DNA from: Candidatus Bathyarchaeota archaeon
GTDB taxonomy: Archaea; Thermoproteota; Bathyarchaeia; Bathyarchaeales; Bathycorpusculaceae
Assembly (NCBI GenBank): GCA_026014735.1
Contig: JAOZHT010000001.1
Location: 1-64,000 of the forward strand
Length of the DNA stretch: 64,000 bases
Direction: 5' to 3'
Part shown: piece after piece, positions 18,677-26,821 of the stretch
Layout of the letters: every line of letters starts with the position of its first letter
Position numbering within the stretch: position 1 is the stretch's first letter
The notes under the pieces: generated by a model
Seen by the model: only the letters and a program-made list of their open reading frames with translations
Told to the model about the DNA's origin: nothing
Databases searched by the model: none
Position numbers and translations under genes: made by a program

Positions 18677-18700
18677 CATAACAGTTTTAAGGGTAACCCA
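18677..18700 (+). promoter_or_regulatory. Promoter of the TPR gene, shared with the lipoate-ligase gene
   Basis: CATAACAGTTTTAAGGGTA at 18677-18695 is repeated exactly at 20162-20180, 48 and 51 bases before the respective ATG codons. The TTTTAAG core is a plausible TATA box. Confidence 0.55.
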
Positions 18701-18724
18701 AATCTTCTTGAGAAAGTGCAAGGC

Positions 18725-19231
18725 ATGAAAACATCGCATGTAATCCGAGATATGCAGAAAGCCAGCCTGACAGCCGAGCGGCTCAACCGAGAAGGCAACT
18801 ATGCGAACGCGGTGGAAGCCTACAACAAGGCGCTCCGCATCTGCGCCACGCTTCCCGCCACCTCAGACTTTGACCGACGCCGCTTCGAAGCCCACTGCTA
18901 CGCCGGCTTATCCGCCGCGCAGGGCAAACTGGGCAAGCATCTGGAGTGCTTTGCCTCAGCCAACAAAGCCCTCGCGTTCTACGATGAATGCGGCGACAAA
19001 TACCCGGCGGATGTGGGCAGGTGGCTGATGGCTCAGGTTAATCAGGGCACGGCGTTGGCGACTTTGGGGTGCCCCGCGGCGGCGCTGGAGGCTTTGGCGC
19101 GTGCCAAGCAGCTGCTTGCCAGCCATGGATTGGATACGCCGGAGAATAAGCGGTGGCTGGAGGCTGTGGACGCCAACGTCTCGGTGATTGAGGCGCATTT
19201 GGCTGGGCAGCAACCTAAAAAATCTGAGTAG
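18725..19231 (+). CDS. TPR-repeat protein
   Basis: The protein is about 168 residues, all helical, with tetratricopeptide-like pairs. Examples are AERLNREGNYANAVEAYNKAL near 20, the CYAGLSAAQGKLGKHLECFASANKAL region near 65 and VNQGTALATLGCPAAALEALARAKQLL near 105. TPR proteins are protein-protein scaffolds, and the partner is not evident. The ATG at 18725 follows the shared promoter by a normal leader length; a GTG nine bases earlier is possible. The gene is convergent with the RHH antitoxin gene downstream. Confidence 0.72.
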   Translation: MKTSHVIRDMQKASLTAERLNREGNYANAVEAYNKALRICATLPATSDFDRRRFEAHCYAGLSAAQGKLGKHLECFASANKALAFYDECGDKYPADVGRWLMAQVNQGTALATLGCPAAALEALARAKQLLASHGLDTPENKRWLEAVDANVSVIEAHLAGQQPKKSE

Positions 19232-19256
19232 CACCTCAGGCTTTTCGGAGACCCTT

Positions 19257-19595
19257 TTAGGAATCGGCTTTATCCTTGTTAAGTTCTTTCTCCAGCAAAG
19301 CCACGCCTTCCCTAAAATCATCCATCGAATAATCCGATTTGTAACCCTTACATACCAGATAATCAACCATCTCTGGAATGGTAAGTTGCGCCCTCTCTGC
19401 TGCTCCACTCAGTGAAATCTTGCCTTCCATGTAGAGTTTTGCAGCTTTCTCCTTTTCCAATTCTGCTGCCCCCCTTTCAACGAGTCTCCTAATGATAACT
19501 GAGCGGTCTACACTTTCTAATTCAGCTTCTCTATCTATGTATTCAAGGAATTTTTTTGGCAATCGAACCCCCACACTTGTTGTTTCAGTGGTCAA
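19257..19595 (-). CDS. Ribbon-helix-helix/UPF0175 antitoxin
   Basis: The 112-residue protein has an N-terminal ribbon-helix-helix motif (VGVRLPKKFLEYIDREAE, residues 8-25, then SVIIRRLVERG). A UPF0175-type segment follows (KLYMEGKISLSGAAERAQLTIPEMVDYL). Such proteins are DNA-binding antitoxins paired with PIN-domain toxins. Its start lies 11 bases inside the upstream PIN gene, so the two form one module on the minus strand. Confidence 0.82.
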   Translation of the reverse strand: MTTETTSVGVRLPKKFLEYIDREAELESVDRSVIIRRLVERGAAELEKEKAAKLYMEGKISLSGAAERAQLTIPEMVDYLVCKGYKSDYSMDDFREGVALLEKELNKDKADS

Positions 19596-20097
19596 TTTTT
19601 TCCACCTCCATCATGATGGATTCTACTACATTGTTAGAAAACCAGCCGATTTTCTTAAGTTCTCGCAGGCATCTGATTGCCCTGCTTTTGGTGATTATTT
19701 TATTTTTTGCGAGTATGAAGATGATTTCGAGAGAGGAGATTAAGTTAAGATTAAGAATGAGGCGTAGCTGTCTTACTTTGTCATCGTTGCTTGCAATCAC
19801 GTTGGCTTTTTTTTGGATATAGAGTGTAACTGCTTCCAATTCTCCACTATGTAGGCCATACTTTTTCAGTTCTCCAAGCAGCTTTTCGTCTGTTACTTTG
19901 ACTACTTTGATGACTCCTTCTTTCTCGAGCTTTTGGACAACGAATGCATCAGGATATTGGGCTTTAATGCCTCTTTCAACAACCTCTGCATGAACGCTAG
20001 GCGGTATTATAACTTGTCCAAACATTTCACAGGCTTCTCTAAGCACTCCACCTTTTGCCAGATGAATTAGGATCATGGAGTCTTTTACAGCTAGCAC
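19585..20097 (-). CDS. DUF3368-type PIN-domain protein (toxin)
   Basis: The 170-residue protein resembles DUF3368 PIN ribonucleases: VKDSMILIHLAKGG near the N-terminus with the first acidic residue, then IPPSVHAEVVERG, then LHSGELEAVTLYIQKKANVIASNDDKVRQ in pieces holding the remaining acidic site. The canonical GDD/xDD near ASNDDKVR is intact. PIN toxins cleave RNA. The start is GTG and no ribosome-binding site is seen. It overlaps the antitoxin gene by 11 bases. The gene is AT-richer than its neighbours, consistent with horizontal acquisition. Confidence 0.82.
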   Translation of the reverse strand: MLAVKDSMILIHLAKGGVLREACEMFGQVIIPPSVHAEVVERGIKAQYPDAFVVQKLEKEGVIKVVKVTDEKLLGELKKYGLHSGELEAVTLYIQKKANVIASNDDKVRQLRLILNLNLISSLEIIFILAKNKIITKSRAIRCLRELKKIGWFSNNVVESIMMEVEKIDH

Positions 20098-20161
20098 TCT
20101 TAATCGCCGTTAACAAAAAATAATTTTGTGCACAGATATAAGGTTGTCGCCTTATTCATTA

Positions 20162-20185
20162 CATAACAGTTTTAAGGGTAGCCCG
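20162..20185 (+). promoter_or_regulatory. Promoter of the lipoate-ligase gene
   Basis: The 19 bases CATAACAGTTTTAAGGGTA here are identical to those before the TPR gene (18677-18695). TTTTAAG serves as the probable TATA box. Confidence 0.55.
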
Positions 20186-20212
20186 TTTTTCTCTTGGAAA
20201 CGTGAAGCTCCT

Positions 20213-20998
20213 ATGGATACTTGGCGTTATCTTCCCCTCCAAACTCACAGCGCAGCTATGAACATGGCCATCGACGAGGCGATTATGCAAGCCCGCATCG
20301 CCGAAAAAGTTCCCAATACGCTGCGCCTCTACCGCTGGCAACCCTCCGCCGTGAGCATCGGACGCAACCAGCAGCCCCAAAACCAGGTTTACCTCGACGC
20401 GGCGGCGCAGCTGGGCGTGGATGTGCTGCGGCGTATCAGCGGAGGCGGCGCCGTCTACCACGATTTTGAAGGCGAAGTCACCTACAGCGTAATCGCCAAA
20501 GCCACAGATTTAGGCTCAGCCGATGTGCCCAGCGTCTACCTTAAAATCTACGGCGCCATAACCGATGCGCTGCGGCTGCTGGGGGTGCCCGCGGATTTCA
20601 GCGGCGGCGACGCCAAAAACTGCCCTAACCTCACTGTTGCGGGAAAGAAAATCAGCGGCAGCAGCCAGGTCATAAGCCGCGGCGTCGTGCTCCAGCATGG
20701 CACCGTCCTGGTCAATGTGGATTTGCCCAAGATGTTCCAGCTTTTGCAGCTTAGAGGTGTCTCCTGTACCCAGGCCGCGGACATCGGCAGACGCAAAATC
20801 ACCAGCATCCAAGCAGAGCTGGGACACAAAATCAGCCCCGGCACCGTTGCCAACGCGCTGGCACAGGGCTTTAAGGCAATCCTCAAAATCCAGCTGCTCG
20901 AAGCCGAACTCACCGCCCAGGAAAAAGCCGCCGCAGAACAGCTATGCAGAGAAAAATACGCCGCGCAAGAGTGGAATTTGGGCGGAAAACCCGCTTAA
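20213..20998 (+). CDS. lplA: Lipoate-protein ligase A family protein
   Basis: The protein is about 261 residues. It carries the biotin/lipoate ligase signature LRRISGGGAVYHD near 82, RWQPSAVSIGRNQ near 44 for substrate binding, and a conserved lysine in TVAGKKISGSSQ near 145. It ligates lipoate (or octanoate) to E2 or glycine-cleavage H proteins. In many archaea the accessory LplB domain is a separate gene; none is seen next to this one. The ATG at 20213 is placed downstream of the promoter element. The gene is convergent with cysS, overlapping by 4 bases. Confidence 0.9.
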   Translation: MDTWRYLPLQTHSAAMNMAIDEAIMQARIAEKVPNTLRLYRWQPSAVSIGRNQQPQNQVYLDAAAQLGVDVLRRISGGGAVYHDFEGEVTYSVIAKATDLGSADVPSVYLKIYGAITDALRLLGVPADFSGGDAKNCPNLTVAGKKISGSSQVISRGVVLQHGTVLVNVDLPKMFQLLQLRGVSCTQAADIGRRKITSIQAELGHKISPGTVANALAQGFKAILKIQLLEAELTAQEKAAAEQLCREKYAAQEWNLGGKPA

Positions 20999-22413
20999 GC
21001 TGCCTTCTCTTTGTGCCACCGGATGCCCTGCGCGGTGTCCTCAAGCACGATGCCCCTCTCTTTTAGTTGCGCGCGGATGGCGTCGGCTTCTTTCCAGTTC
21101 TTGGCTTTCCGGGCTGCCTCCCGCTTCTGCACGAGCGCGTCGATGTCGCTGCCCAGCGCCTCCTCCACCTCGACTTTGCCGATGACTCCTAAAACGCCGT
21201 CGATGCGCATCATCAAGCCGCCCACGTCCGCGGCTTCCTGCTTGCTGACAAGGTTAGCGTCGAGTAGAGCGTTCATTTCTCGGACGAAATCAAACAGCGC
21301 CGACAATGCGATGCCGATGTTGAGGTCATCATCCATGGAGCCGCCAAAGCACGCTTCAAGCTTAGCTGTTAAGGTGGCGATTTTGCCCACCTCGGTTGTG
21401 CCCTCGGCTTCATGCAGTCGCCGCACGAAGTTGCGCAGCCGATCCACCGCCGCCTTCGATGCATCTAGCCCTTCGAAGGTGAAGTTGAATTGCTGCCGAT
21501 AATGCGTGCTCATGAGTAGGTAGCGGATAACGATGGGGTCATAGCCCTTCGAGAGGAGGTCACGCAGCGTGTAAAAGTTGCCTAGACGCTTGCTCATCTT
21601 TTTGCCCTCAACCTGGAGGTGCTCGTTATGCATCCAGTAATGCACAAACGGTTTGCCCGAGGCGGCTTCGGACTGGGCGATCTCGTTTTCGTGGTGCGGG
21701 AACATGTTGTCGATGCCGCCGCAGTGGATATCAAAGGTTTCGCCCAAATATTTGGTGCTCATCGCAGAGCATTCGATGTGCCACCCCGGGCGACCCTTGC
21801 CCAGCTCGGTTTCCCAGAACACATCGCCGTCCTCTGGCGTCCAAGCTTTCCAGAGCGCGAAGTCCTGTGCCTCCTCCTTAGCGTACTCGTCCTGGCTGAC
21901 CCGCGCGCCGGCTTTGAGTTCGCCCACTTTAAGATGCGAAAGCTTGCCGTAGCTTGGATATTTGGCAACTGAGAAATAGATGGAGCCGTCTTCGCCGCGG
22001 TACGCGATGCCCTTCTCCATCAGCGCCTTAATCAGCGAGATCATCTCGGCTATGTGGTCGGTGGCTTTGGGGTAATAGTCGGCGGGAAGGATGTTGAGGG
22101 CTTTGATGTCCTCAAAGAAGGCTTTAACGTAGAAATCCGTGAATTGCCCCAGCGCTATGCCCTGTTTCTGGCTGCCCCGGATGGTTTTGTCGTCGATGTC
22201 GGTGAGGTTCATGACATGGGTGACTTTGTAGCCGCGGTAGAGTAGCCAACGCTTAAGCAGGTCCTCGAAGAGGAAGGCGCGGAAGTTGCCGATGTGGGCG
22301 TAGTCGTAGACGGTTGGGCCACAGGTGTAGAGTTTTACTTTGCCTGCCTCGATGGGCTTGAATTCTTCTTTTCGGCGACTTAAAGTGTTAAAAATGAATA
22401 TGGTTGGTTGCAT
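20995..22413 (-). CDS. cysS: Cysteinyl-tRNA synthetase
   Basis: The 472-residue class I synthetase charges tRNA-Cys. CGPTVYDYAHIGNFR near 31 holds the zinc Cys and the HIGH-type motif. WHIECSAMS and FDIHCGGIDNMFPHHENE near 215-245 hold the other zinc ligands. GKKMSKRLGN near 270 is the KMSKS loop. The C-terminal domain ends normally. GGAG precedes the ATG. The start lies 2 bases after the HicA stop, so it may be read through from the HicBA transcript. Confidence 0.96.
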   Translation of the reverse strand: MQPTIFIFNTLSRRKEEFKPIEAGKVKLYTCGPTVYDYAHIGNFRAFLFEDLLKRWLLYRGYKVTHVMNLTDIDDKTIRGSQKQGIALGQFTDFYVKAFFEDIKALNILPADYYPKATDHIAEMISLIKALMEKGIAYRGEDGSIYFSVAKYPSYGKLSHLKVGELKAGARVSQDEYAKEEAQDFALWKAWTPEDGDVFWETELGKGRPGWHIECSAMSTKYLGETFDIHCGGIDNMFPHHENEIAQSEAASGKPFVHYWMHNEHLQVEGKKMSKRLGNFYTLRDLLSKGYDPIVIRYLLMSTHYRQQFNFTFEGLDASKAAVDRLRNFVRRLHEAEGTTEVGKIATLTAKLEACFGGSMDDDLNIGIALSALFDFVREMNALLDANLVSKQEAADVGGLMMRIDGVLGVIGKVEVEEALGSDIDALVQKREAARKAKNWKEADAIRAQLKERGIVLEDTAQGIRWHKEKAA

Positions 22414-22415
22414 GG

Positions 22416-22649
22416 CTATTTCTCCTTTATTAGTTTGAGGAACTTTTGGCGGTTTATTCCTGCCTCGTTTAGTATGGCTCTGAGCAGGCCAGGTTTAATA
22501 TCTTTTCCCGGATGCATCGGAATTCCAATTCGCGTATTCTTTGTGTTAATTAGAATCACATGGGAGCCCTTTTGTCGAACGACTCTGAATCCTTCTTTTT
22601 CTAAAATTTTTATAAGGCGATTCGGGTCGACAGGGGGGATTTTAGGCAA
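22416..22649 (-). CDS. hicA: HicA-family mRNA interferase toxin
   Basis: The 77-residue protein has the HicA dsRBD-like pattern: IKILEKEGFRVVRQKGSHVILIN with the catalytic His in GSHVIL, then IPMHPGKDIKPGLLRAILNEAGI. HicA cleaves mRNA and is neutralised by HicB. It overlaps the upstream hicB by 8 bases. The order antitoxin-then-toxin and the position directly before cysS are visible here. Confidence 0.9.
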   Translation of the reverse strand: MPKIPPVDPNRLIKILEKEGFRVVRQKGSHVILINTKNTRIGIPMHPGKDIKPGLLRAILNEAGINRQKFLKLIKEK

Positions 22650-22866
22650 GGGCTTTCACTTTTTGGATACCCACGACTTTTTCTTTCATTAGCTCTTTCT
22701 TTTCCTGCTGCGAGAGGGTTTCCCAGTAGAGGTCTATGGCTTCCTTTATGTTCTCTAGGACCTCAGCTATGCTGTCGCCTTGAGTGTGGCATCCGGGCAG
22801 AGCAGGCACCATTGCAACGAAGCCGCCCGTTTCATCTTCAAGAAGTACAACATCAAAGTCGTGCAT
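22642..22866 (-). CDS. hicB: HicB-family antitoxin
   Basis: The 74-residue protein matches the HicB partial RNase H fold: VVLLEDETGGFVAMVPALPGC, then HTQGDSIAEVLENIKEAI. It neutralises HicA. No C-terminal DNA-binding domain is obvious, so autoregulation is uncertain. A TTAAATAA box on the minus strand near 22898-22908 is a likely promoter. Confidence 0.9.
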   Translation of the reverse strand: MHDFDVVLLEDETGGFVAMVPALPGCHTQGDSIAEVLENIKEAIDLYWETLSQQEKKELMKEKVVGIQKVKALA

Positions 22867-23040
22867 TTCAAATCCGCCAAGCTAAATACGGCGTCGAAAT
22901 TATTTAAGCATTCATCATTTAAATTCCCCTTAAAATCTGACGGGTTACCACCTATTTATCAAATGCATTTAGAATGGCAAGTAGCAAGCGCCCAGATATA
23001 CCAAGCCAACCCCAGCAAATTCCCATCCTTTACGCATAAA

Positions 23041-23112
23041 CCCACACAAACACACAGCTAACACAGCATCAAAGCAGCAGTTGTGCAGCCTATAAATAGA
23101 GGGGGGGTAGAG
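23041..23112 (+). promoter_or_regulatory. A/C-rich stretch and TATA box before the Cache-domain gene
   Basis: The 339-base gap 22867-23205 holds the hicB promoter on one strand. On the other is an A/C-rich stretch followed by GCCTATAAATAGAGGGGGGG at 23088-23107. The TATA box is about 110 bases before the Cache gene. A near copy lies on the minus strand at about 26828-26853. Confidence 0.5.
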
Positions 23113-23205
23113 AGAAAATCGCAACAGACCTTTGCTGCTGGATTATGCAAAGTCTTATAGTCGTGTTGCCGATAACTTAGTTTCCAATTTAGGAAGATAC
23201 CGTCA

Positions 23206-24051
23206 ATGAGTAAATCTGAGCTTGCAGCAATAATCTTGGCAGTAGCCCTAATTGCCTCTGTAGCAGCAAACATCTACTTGCTAGCTCAAACTGCAGTTTC
23301 AGCTAGCGCCGCCAAAGTCGAGATGGTCAATACCCTCAGCCAAATCCAGACTCAAATTGACGCTGAACTAACCCGCATCGGCCAAAGCCTCGCCTACGCC
23401 GCAAAACAGCTCTCCACAACAGGGTTAACCGGCGACCAAGCCAACGCAGTCCTCGCCAAGTTGGCAGCCAACAGCTCCTACATCATAAACGCCGCCACCG
23501 AAAACCTCGACAACACCATCGTGGCAGTTGCACCCCAGAACTGGAGCCAAATCCTAGGCCGAAACGTAGGCGAACAAGTCTACCTTAACCCCAACCCCTA
23601 CGGCGAAGTTACCCCTGTCATGTCACCGGTGATTGCTCTGCAATCAGACATAATGGGCAACGCCCTCGCCGCACCCATCTTTGACAGCCAAAACCGCCTA
23701 ATCGGCGCAGTCAGCGTCATCTTTGACCCCCAAACACTCATAGGCAACACCGCAGCCTCCGCCCTAAGCGGTAAACCCTACGAGTTAATCGGCATGCAAC
23801 TTGACGGCATGATGATTTATGACTCTGACCCCACGCAGCAGTGGCGCAACATGTTCACTGACCCAGCCTACCAGGGCTTCGCGGAGCTTTTGGCTTTGGG
23901 GCACCGCGTGGTGGATGCGCCTTCGGGTTATGGCACCTACAGGTTTACTCTCGCGGATTCCTCAACGGTGGTGCATAAGGAATGCTACTGGAGCAGTGTG
24001 TGGGCGTTTGGGCAGCAGTGGCGACTTGCCCTCAACCACGCATTACAGTAG
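23206..24051 (+). CDS. Membrane-anchored Cache-like sensor protein
   Basis: The 281-residue protein has one N-terminal membrane helix (about 8-30), a helical segment (about 36-70) and a Cache-type extracellular domain. The segment around NAAPIFDSQNRLIGAVSVIFDP is replaced here by ALAAPIFDSQNRLIGAVSV near 160. No HAMP, kinase or other output domain follows, so it is a free-standing sensor-like or ligand-binding protein. AGGAAG precedes the ATG. It is convergent with the methylthiotransferase gene, 2 bases apart. Confidence 0.75.
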   Translation: MSKSELAAIILAVALIASVAANIYLLAQTAVSASAAKVEMVNTLSQIQTQIDAELTRIGQSLAYAAKQLSTTGLTGDQANAVLAKLAANSSYIINAATENLDNTIVAVAPQNWSQILGRNVGEQVYLNPNPYGEVTPVMSPVIALQSDIMGNALAAPIFDSQNRLIGAVSVIFDPQTLIGNTAASALSGKPYELIGMQLDGMMIYDSDPTQQWRNMFTDPAYQGFAELLALGHRVVDAPSGYGTYRFTLADSSTVVHKECYWSSVWAFGQQWRLALNHALQ

Positions 24052-24053
24052 CC

Positions 24054-25382
24054 CTAAATGGCTATGTAGCCTAATTCGTCGTTGGCGTGGTCTTCGGCGA
24101 TTTTGCCTTTCAGGTAGGTTTCGGCGGCTTGGGTAACTTCCACCTTTACTGTTTTGCCCAGCAGGTTCTCTTGGCTTTTTACTGCGATGGGTTTGTAAGC
24201 GAAATTACGTCCAACCCAAGAATCCTCCACTTTACCCTGCTCATCAAAGATAACTTCGCCTATCCAGCCCACCCAGCACCTGTTGCGTTTAGCCGCTATT
24301 TGCCTTGCCAACTCGGCAGCGACTGTGCTTCGGCGTTTAGTCTGCTCTTTATCCACCAATCCCTCATGCAGCTCCCAAGCGGCAGTTTTGGGTCGAGCAA
24401 AAAACTTGGACACGTTAGTTACGTCAGGTTCAACTTCACGCATCAACTGCAGCGTGTTCTCGAAAGCCTGCTCGGTTTCGCCGGGGTAACCCACAATCAC
24501 GTCAGTCGCCAAGGTCAAGTCAGGAAACATTTCCCTGAAAGCCTCCACAATCCCCTTAAACTCCTCAGCAGTGTAGAATCTCCGCATGCCACGCAGCACG
24601 GCATCGTCACCGCTTTGCACGGGCAGATGCAGGAACTTGAAGATTTTCGGGCTCTCAAACGCCGCAATCAACCGCTCCTGAATGTCGCTGACCAAATTCG
24701 GCGTCATCATGCCCACGCGAACCCGAAAGTCCCCTTCAAGGTTGCCTACCTTGCAGAGCAACGCGGCCAAATCGGTTTTTATGTCTCTGCCGTAGCTGGC
24801 GGTGTCCTGCGAAGTCAACCAGAACTCCCTTGCGCCCTCCGCGAAGTCGGCTTGTATGCGCGCTGTGATTTCCTCTATGCTGTAGCTTCGCAGTTTTCCC
24901 CGTGCCTGCACCACGCAGCAGTAAGCGCAGCTTCCCAAGCAGCCGAAGTTGATGGGAACTATGCTGACTGCGCTGTTTTTGCGCATTTTAGGTAGGGTAA
25001 GCTGCGGAATTTCTTGAGGTACAGTTAAATCCACGATGTGCTCGCCTCTAAGCACGCGTTCTGCGACTTCGACGATTTTTTTGCCTATTGCTGGACCGAC
25101 TGCAGCGTCGAAGTGTGATTCTTTTGTGAGGCGTTCGTAACTGATTCTGGGCAGGCAGCCTGCCACGATGATTTTTTTGCCGTTTGGGGCATGTTTTATG
25201 TCGTTTATTATGTGGTTTTCGGTTGGGCCTTTTACGGCGCAGGTGTTGTAGATGATGAGGTCGGCTTCTGTTTGGTTGTCGGTGAGGGTGTATCCTGCGG
25301 TTTGGAGGCATCCGGCTAGGGTTTCTGTGTCTGCGGTGTTGCTGGAGCAGCCGTAGGTTTTGATGTGGACTTTTTGGGTCAT
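24054..25382 (-). CDS. tRNA t6A37 methylthiotransferase (eMtaB/CDKAL1 type)
   Basis: This radical-SAM enzyme of 442 residues converts t6A to ms2t6A at tRNA position 37. It has the N-terminal MTTase cysteines (KTYGCSSNTAD, YNTCAVKG, VAGCLPRI), the radical-SAM cluster CLGSCAYCC near 145-153, QDTASYGRD, and HLPVQSGDDAVLRGMRR. A C-terminal TRAM-like segment follows. The archaeal/eukaryotic pattern favours eMtaB over MiaB. I use the ATG at 25382, where the family alignment starts (MTQKVHIKTYGC), not the longer open frame. Confidence 0.9.
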   Translation of the reverse strand: MTQKVHIKTYGCSSNTADTETLAGCLQTAGYTLTDNQTEADLIIYNTCAVKGPTENHIINDIKHAPNGKKIIVAGCLPRISYERLTKESHFDAAVGPAIGKKIVEVAERVLRGEHIVDLTVPQEIPQLTLPKMRKNSAVSIVPINFGCLGSCAYCCVVQARGKLRSYSIEEITARIQADFAEGAREFWLTSQDTASYGRDIKTDLAALLCKVGNLEGDFRVRVGMMTPNLVSDIQERLIAAFESPKIFKFLHLPVQSGDDAVLRGMRRFYTAEEFKGIVEAFREMFPDLTLATDVIVGYPGETEQAFENTLQLMREVEPDVTNVSKFFARPKTAAWELHEGLVDKEQTKRRSTVAAELARQIAAKRNRCWVGWIGEVIFDEQGKVEDSWVGRNFAYKPIAVKSQENLLGKTVKVEVTQAAETYLKGKIAEDHANDELGYIAI

Positions 25383-25477
25383 GTTGTTTCTGGGGGTTAG
25401 TTGCTGTGTCTTGGCATAAAAACGTAATGTTTGCTGGTTTGGTTTTGACAGGTACCTAGACAAACCCTGTTTTTTTA

Positions 25478-25536
25478 TTTATAAGCGCTGGCATGAACAT
25501 GTTATGTACATATATGTAGCATATATGTGTAGAAGT
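25478..25536 (+). promoter_or_regulatory. TATA box and palindromic operator of the RHH regulator gene
   Basis: ATTTATAAG at 25478-25486 is a TATA box. About 25 bases downstream, where transcription should begin, lie the perfect palindromes TACATATATGTA (25507-25518) and CATATATG (25520-25527) and further ATGT repeats. This is a natural operator for the RHH protein encoded next. Confidence 0.55.
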
Positions 25537-25589
25537 ATAAGTGTGCAGTAGCGTTGTATATTCATAAAACCAGGGGAGAGATAACCCAC

Positions 25590-25745
25590 TTGAAACTAAT
25601 CACACTGTACTTACCTGAAACGTATATAAAAGCTTTAGACCAGCTCGTGGACGAACGATTCTATCCCAACCGAGCCGAAGCCATCAGAGTCGCCATCCGC
25701 GACCTAATCAGCGCAGAAGTCTGGAGGCGCAAAGGCGTTGACTAA
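25590..25745 (+). CDS. Short ribbon-helix-helix transcription regulator
   Basis: The 51-residue protein is essentially one RHH domain: a beta strand LITLYLPETYI, then a helix pair ending FYPNRAEAIRVAIRDLI. It resembles the short CopG/NikR-type regulators of archaea (for example CdrS), which act as dimers of this length. The start is TTG at 25590, chosen because GGGGAG at 25573-25578 lies at the right distance and the family begins at this strand. It is translationally coupled to the next gene. Confidence 0.78.
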   Translation: MKLITLYLPETYIKALDQLVDERFYPNRAEAIRVAIRDLISAEVWRRKGVD

Positions 25746-26025
25746 ACAGATAAATGATGACTTAAAATGCGGCCTAAGCATCGATGACGTCAAAGTCGAG
25801 GTCCAACCAGCCTGCATCCCCGACTCACTTGTCATCGCTGCCCCAAGTATCGTAGTTAAACCCAAAAGCAGTAAAGTTAAAGCAAGGATGGTTAAAGCAA
25901 AAGTGGTCACCAAAAAAAGCAGTTTAGAAAAAGCCACCAGTCACCTCTACGATTTAGAGGACAGCCATGGACCCGAAAAATGCCTCAACATCGACTTCGG
26001 GCTCTACCAAATGGAAGACTACTAA
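25738..26025 (+). CDS. Small protein coupled to the RHH regulator, unknown function
   Basis: The 95-residue protein starts at a TTG that lies 8 bases inside the RHH gene, so the two are cotranslated. The middle is Lys- and Val-rich (KPKSSKVKARMVKAKVV). The C-terminal third is acidic and ends YQMEDY. I recognise no family. It may be a partner or target of the regulator. Confidence 0.55.
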   Translation: MTKQINDDLKCGLSIDDVKVEVQPACIPDSLVIAAPSIVVKPKSSKVKARMVKAKVVTKKSSLEKATSHLYDLEDSHGPEKCLNIDFGLYQMEDY

Positions 26026-26105
26026 GCCTTCCCTTCCTCATTTTTAGAATTTAGCTTTAGCCCGTTTTGGAAAAACTCTTATCTGCAAACACACAATAGG
26101 TATGT

Positions 26106-26816
26106 ATGCAATCGATTGTTTCCCAAATCCGCGCAGACCTAACCGCTAACGTGGACATAGAAACCCAGCGTGGCGCCAAACGTTACTTTAAGGAAGACAT
26201 CAAAGTCTACGGGGTGAAAACTGCGACGGTGGGGAAAATCGCTCAGAAATTTTGGCGGCAGGCAAAAGAGCTGCCGAAAGGCGAGATTTTTGATTTATGC
26301 GAGGAGCTTTACCGTTCTGGCTTCATGGAGGAGGCGTTTGTGGTGTCGGATTGGATGCCACGCTACATCGATCACCTTGAGGCAGATGACATCCACATTT
26401 TCAGGCAGTGGATAAGTTCCTATGTGACGAATTGGGCGGAATGCGATGGCTTCTGCAACCACACTGTCGGCGACTTGATCCAAAAGTTTCCGCTGATCGT
26501 GGATGAAGTTAAGAGCTGGGCTAAAAGCGGTAACCGCTGGCTGAGGCGTGCATCGGCGGTTAGTTTTATTGTGCCGGCAAAGAAGGGCATGTTTTTGGCG
26601 GATGCGCTGGAAATCTGCGATATGCTGCTGCTCAGCGGCGATGATTTGGTGCAGAAGGGCTATGGGTGGCTGCTTAAGGAGGAAAGCCGAGTGCATCAGC
26701 AGGAGGTTTTCGATTACGTGGTGGCTCACCGCGAAGTTATGCCTCGAACGGCGCTGCGCTACGCAATTGAGTTGATGCCCAAGGAGCTTAAAGTGGAAGC
26801 TATGAAGAAAGCCTGA
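26106..26816 (+). CDS. AlkD-like DNA alkylation repair protein
   Basis: The 236-residue all-helical protein has the AlkD/HEAT-repeat pattern: QRGAKRYFKEDIKVYGVKTATV near 24, WMPRYIDHLEADDI, VTNWAECDGFCNHTVGDLI near 108 (with the conserved Asp), and GNRWLRRASAVSFIVPAKKG near 140. AlkD proteins are DNA glycosylases for positively charged alkylated bases. Length is normal for the family. Confidence 0.88.
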   Translation: MQSIVSQIRADLTANVDIETQRGAKRYFKEDIKVYGVKTATVGKIAQKFWRQAKELPKGEIFDLCEELYRSGFMEEAFVVSDWMPRYIDHLEADDIHIFRQWISSYVTNWAECDGFCNHTVGDLIQKFPLIVDEVKSWAKSGNRWLRRASAVSFIVPAKKGMFLADALEICDMLLLSGDDLVQKGYGWLLKEESRVHQQEVFDYVVAHREVMPRTALRYAIELMPKELKVEAMKKA

Positions 26817-26821
26817 CGTGC

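Noticed and set aside
24087-24995. 302-residue frame antisense to the methylthiotransferase gene
   Set aside because: It is the reverse strand of a strongly conserved radical-SAM gene. No motif or start signal is present.
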